From NCBI GenBank assembly GCA_031769625.1, contig JAUIMM010000719.1, forward strand, positions 3,260,888-3,324,887: 64,000 bases of DNA, given 5' to 3'. Under the pieces are notes generated by a model. It saw only the letters and a program-made list of their open reading frames with translations. It was not told the DNA's origin and searched no databases. This DNA is from Taudactylus pleione (taxonomy: Eukaryota; Chordata; Amphibia; Anura; Myobatrachidae). How positions within the stretch are numbered: the stretch's first letter is position 1; each line of letters opens with the position of its first letter. This document shows positions 60,767 to 64,000 of the stretch, in pieces. A program made the translations under genes and the position numbers.

Positions 60767-61484
60767 CTCTTTTAGTTTTCAGTATCATCTGTATGTGGAC
60801 GAACTCAAATTTACCTATCCTCCTCAGATTTGTCACCATAGATTCTGATTTGTGCCACTGACTGTCTCTCCTCCATTTCAACTTGGATGTCATCTCACCA
60901 CCTCAAACTTAATATATCCAAAACAGAATTAATGATATATCTACCAGCCAATAGTAGTTACCAACCTGATATCTACAGAACTATTGAAAACTCGACAATC
61001 AACCCCACTTCACAAGCTCGCTCCCTAGGTGTCATCCTTGAATCTTAACTGTCTTTTGTTCCCCACATTCAATCTGTCTCTAAATCCTGTTACATACATC
61101 TAAAAATCTAGCCAAAATTTGACCATATCTTACGCAAGACAATGCAACAAATCTAACACATGCAGTCATTATTTCCAGCATTGACTATTGCAAAAGTCTG
61201 CCCATTGGTCTTCCCAAAAACAGGCTCTCCCCACTATACGGCATTTTGAAAGCAGCTTCTCAGTTAATCTTTCTCACCTAATGTTCGGTGTTTGCTAATC
61301 CACTCTGTCAGTCCCTCCATTGGCTGCCGGTCTTCTACCGTATTCAATTTAAAATACTTACACATAAAGCTCTTAACCAAACCACACCAACATACATCTC
61401 TTCACTTATCTCATAATATCTTCCAACCCAACATCTCCGCTCTGCACAAGATCTGTATCTCTCATCCCCCCTTTAAAGTTAGCA
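60767..61484 (+). pseudogene. L2/CR1 LINE fragment in ERV (copy 2)
   Basis: A copy of 16843-17560, with the same worn RT region. Confidence 0.75.
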
Positions 61485-62776
61485 ATTATGTTAAAGGATA
61501 GTTCTTCCCACTTTAGATATTACATTGTGACTCTATTACGTTATGCATCATTCAACCTATCCATAAAAAGTCCCTTAGTCATATAAGCAACCTATGTAAT
61601 CTTTAAGATTTTCTAATAATCTCTTCTCTCTCCAGCTGTTGAATAATTTATGATCAGCAACTGTCTCAAACATTTCTTATTTAGTTTGGTATAACGTAGC
61701 ATTAAACATTTGGTTTATGGTCAGTAATAATATCAACACTATTTATCTCAAAAATCACATTTCTAAAAATTATCTGTTTCCAAACTTTCTCTATCGGTTC
61801 ATGTAACAATGATAATGTAAATGAAAATATAACAATTTTCTAAGTACAATATCTACTGCTTTTTTCTTATGTAAACTCTGCCTTTTGTCTGGGACATTCT
61901 GAACTTCTAAGCACATTTTTCCTTGGCTGTAATAACGTAATTTCAGCCTGCATATCCTCTCTACTTTGATTCATCTTTTATTTATCCATGTAAACTTTAA
62001 TTTACACTGACGCAGATACTGTGACAGTGTATTTTCACAGGTACTACATCTCTATAACTATCTGATAACACTATTTTAATGATTTTAAGAATGTTTTTAA
62101 ACATTACAGACACAATCATAGAAATAGCAGCAGCAGCCTGCAGTGCTCGTCATAACAAAAAAAATTATTTGTTTAAGAAAGTGTAGAGTTTAAGGACATG
62201 ATTTACGCAAGTGCGTGGGCTGATCTCTGCATTTAATTTAGACTTATACAAATTATGCAAACATTACATATTCACACTTTACGCTGCGCTTTTCAAAAGA
62301 CATGCATTTATTCTATTATTTATTTATTTTATTTCCATCCACTGAAATACATATTTTATCATCTATTGTCATTTTAACACCATTCATAGAACAGAATAAG
62401 CTTCCTATGATCACCTGTTTTTCTCCAAGCAAATACCAGCACTGATTTTTACAGTCTGTATTACCTCTTGCGACACGTCTGTCTAACGAAATACAGGTAC
62501 ATCTCCACATTTCATATGTTCAAAATTCATATATTCTTCACTACACAAATATTAAATACATAACGTCTAAATATTTTTCTCTTTTTAACCTAAACTGTGG
62601 GTGATCAGTCCACAGTCTAAAATTATTACAGCATCTCAATACAATTAACTCTATTTTTAGCAATATTACTTAAATGCAACAACACACAATATAAAATCAT
62701 TTCTGAGTACAACTTTAGCTACACCTACTGGTCACCTGTTTTTTCTCACTCATACATAATATCTCGGAGTACAGAA

Positions 62777-62779
<3 letters not shown>

Positions 62780-62826
<47 letters not shown>

Positions 62827-62842
62827 TGTGTATATATATATA
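62780..62842. repeat. (AT)n microsatellite (copy 2)
   Basis: Counterpart of 18853-18918, differing in repeat number and in the bases between the two AT runs. Confidence 0.95.
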
Positions 62843-62982
62843 AAATTAATTCTGATACTCACGAAGATTGGATGTCCCAGCTGTTGGCCAGACAGCAGGT
62901 ACAGCCACTCCTCTCCCCTTGTTGAGGTAGTGACAGGTGCACAGGTAGGTGGTGTCATAAAGAAACAGCAAGTGCCTCCATC

Positions 62983-63580
62983 TGTTCAAGTCTACCTTTG
63001 ATCATGTGTTCCATTGTTGCATATAGTAATAAAGTCCAATCCAGTATACTTAAGGATTTGTCATTTTATTAATTAATTAAATAAATAGATCTAGCCCTTT
63101 AACTGGGAGAACATGTATCCCCCAGGGTTAATGCAGCAATCAACCCCCATTGACATTGTTACAGAGTATTTATACTTTATTACAATCTTCAGGTAAAACG
63201 CACCCTGTACACCCACTGACATAATCAGATAGACAAAGCTTGTTCTTAGCCCCTCCTGTGCTCGGTAGTCAAATAGAAAGTAAATTCCTTTATGAGAAGC
63301 TCATTGCTCGGGGTATCTCTATATTTGGTTCGAATGTTTCTCTCGAACAGAATTATGCATAAATGGACAAGCTCTTGTACACTCTGTCAGATAAACATTT
63401 TCCTAGGGAGTTACCCTTAAAGGCACCTCACCTAATTTCCATTTAAATGTGATTATGCACAAAGCAAAAATGGCTGTGCAAACGCCATATTGAATTTCAT
63501 GAATTGTTTCATTATAAACCATACAGCATATGTAAATATGGAATTATGTAAATCTGTTTCTTATAAATTAGTTTTTCACA
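62983..63580 (-). repeat. ERV 5' LTR (copy 2)
   Basis: Matches 19056-19653 and is followed by ACAC. It carries the same ~3% differences from its partner LTR as in copy 1. Confidence 0.88.
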
Positions 63581-63584
63581 ACAC

Positions 63585-64000
63585 CTATATGTCATTTTAA
63601 TGTAAATAATGGCCGAGCTATCTTCTATTTAGGCAGGTAGCAATACATTGTGTTTTTTTTTTTCATTTTCCAGCAATATCTCCTGCTATGTGCATAATGG
63701 CATTGATGTGTATATAACCCTGTTGTGCAGTGTGACCCTCTGAGTGGAGATTAGCCCTCATGGGGATTACTCTATAATGCTGAGAGCAGCAGCTATATGA
63801 TATAACAGTAATACAATGACACTCTCCAATGTGCGATCTGCTAATAAAACATTGCATTTATAATAGTGTCACATACAGGGTTATGTAGTACCTGAGAGAT
63901 AGAAGAGTGATATACTAATTAACATGAAACCTTATTCAGCAATTGCCAGTAGGTGAACCTAGATCAGCTGCCCGATGAGTGAAGGATCCTCAGACATACT
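63585..64000. other. Noncoding flank (copy 2), nothing recognised
   Basis: Equals 19658-20073. The window ends inside the duplicated block. Confidence 0.4.

Larger units (their letters stand above)
55513..63580 (-). mobile_element. Endogenous retrovirus, minus orientation (copy 2)
   Basis: A copy of 11591-19653: LTRs at 55513-56110 and 62983-63580, ACAC on both sides, MITE at 57900-58337, L2 fragment at 60767-61484, AT microsatellite at 62780-62842. The pol remnants are at 58425-58612, 59257-59472 and 59940-60137. Small indels near 60267 and 62097 shift the offset. It is inactive for the same reasons as copy 1. Confidence 0.85.
43923..64000. repeat. ~44-kb tandem duplication, copy 2 (visible part)
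   Basis: This is a near-identical direct copy of 1-20073, still matching at base 64000 (= 20073). The offset is 43,922 up to ~60.2 kb and rises to 43,927 by 63 kb through small indels. The sequence just left of 43923 continues smoothly into the copy, inside the same repeat element (E) and later the same minisatellite that flanks E at 36.6 kb. Base 43923 is therefore not a breakpoint in itself; it is only the counterpart of the arbitrary window start. Confidence 0.95.

Overview
The window looks like vertebrate nuclear DNA, most likely from a frog (anuran amphibian). It is dominated by transposable elements and minisatellites and holds one apparently intact protein-coding gene, a single-exon bitter taste receptor (TAS2R) at 27185-28084. 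The amphibian call is an inference from the mix of Ngaro-type tyrosine-recombinase retrotransposon with an SGNH domain, Penelope-like, L2/CR1, V-SINE-like, Harbinger-like and ERV sequences beside a TAS2R; nothing in the sequence names a species.

Largest-scale structure: bases 43923-64000 repeat bases 1-20073 in the same orientation. The offset is 43,922 bp, drifting to 43,927 through a few small indels. By eye I count roughly 18 substitutions in 20 kb (about 0.1%). Homology runs off both ends of the window, so the simplest reading is a tandem duplication with a unit of about 43.9 kb, of which one full period is visible. A false duplication of two haplotypes in the assembly cannot be excluded.

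Duplicated block, copy 1 (1-20073) and copy 2 (43923-64000). It starts with the right part of a nonautonomous element (E), then a ~110-bp minisatellite, then an unclassified element (F) rich in hairpins. Next comes a nested stack: a Penelope-like element on the minus strand is split by an 8.0-kb Ngaro retrotransposon (3234-11256). The Ngaro copy has the family's split direct repeats A1-internal-B1-A2-B2 and decayed gag, RT/RNase H, tyrosine recombinase and SGNH hydrolase regions, and carries two Harbinger-like MITEs. Next to it lies a minus-strand endogenous retrovirus (11591-19653) with two 598-bp LTRs that differ by about 3%; it contains another MITE and an L2 fragment.

Single-copy part (20074-43922). 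20.3-25.3 kb: simple repeats, a TIR element, a 32-bp minisatellite interrupted by an L2 3' end, a V-SINE-like element, and a 1.7-kb inverted/direct composite with a 14-bp flanking repeat. 25.5-29.4 kb: the TAS2R gene, with a 34-bp x ~34 VNTR ending about 40 bp before its ATG, a 67-bp x 9 minisatellite downstream, and one copy of the same palindromic MITE on each side. 29.5-36 kb: more MITEs and an F-family copy. 36-43.8 kb: a copy of the ~110-bp minisatellite, the left part of element E, a broken SPOC-domain pseudogene (minus strand) and a nearly full-length L2/CR1 LINE.

No operons, rRNA, tRNA or CRISPR arrays were seen. The only gene likely to be functional is TAS2R. If the 44-kb unit is a true tandem duplication, it would copy this receptor as a block, which fits the known expansion of TAS2R families in frogs.
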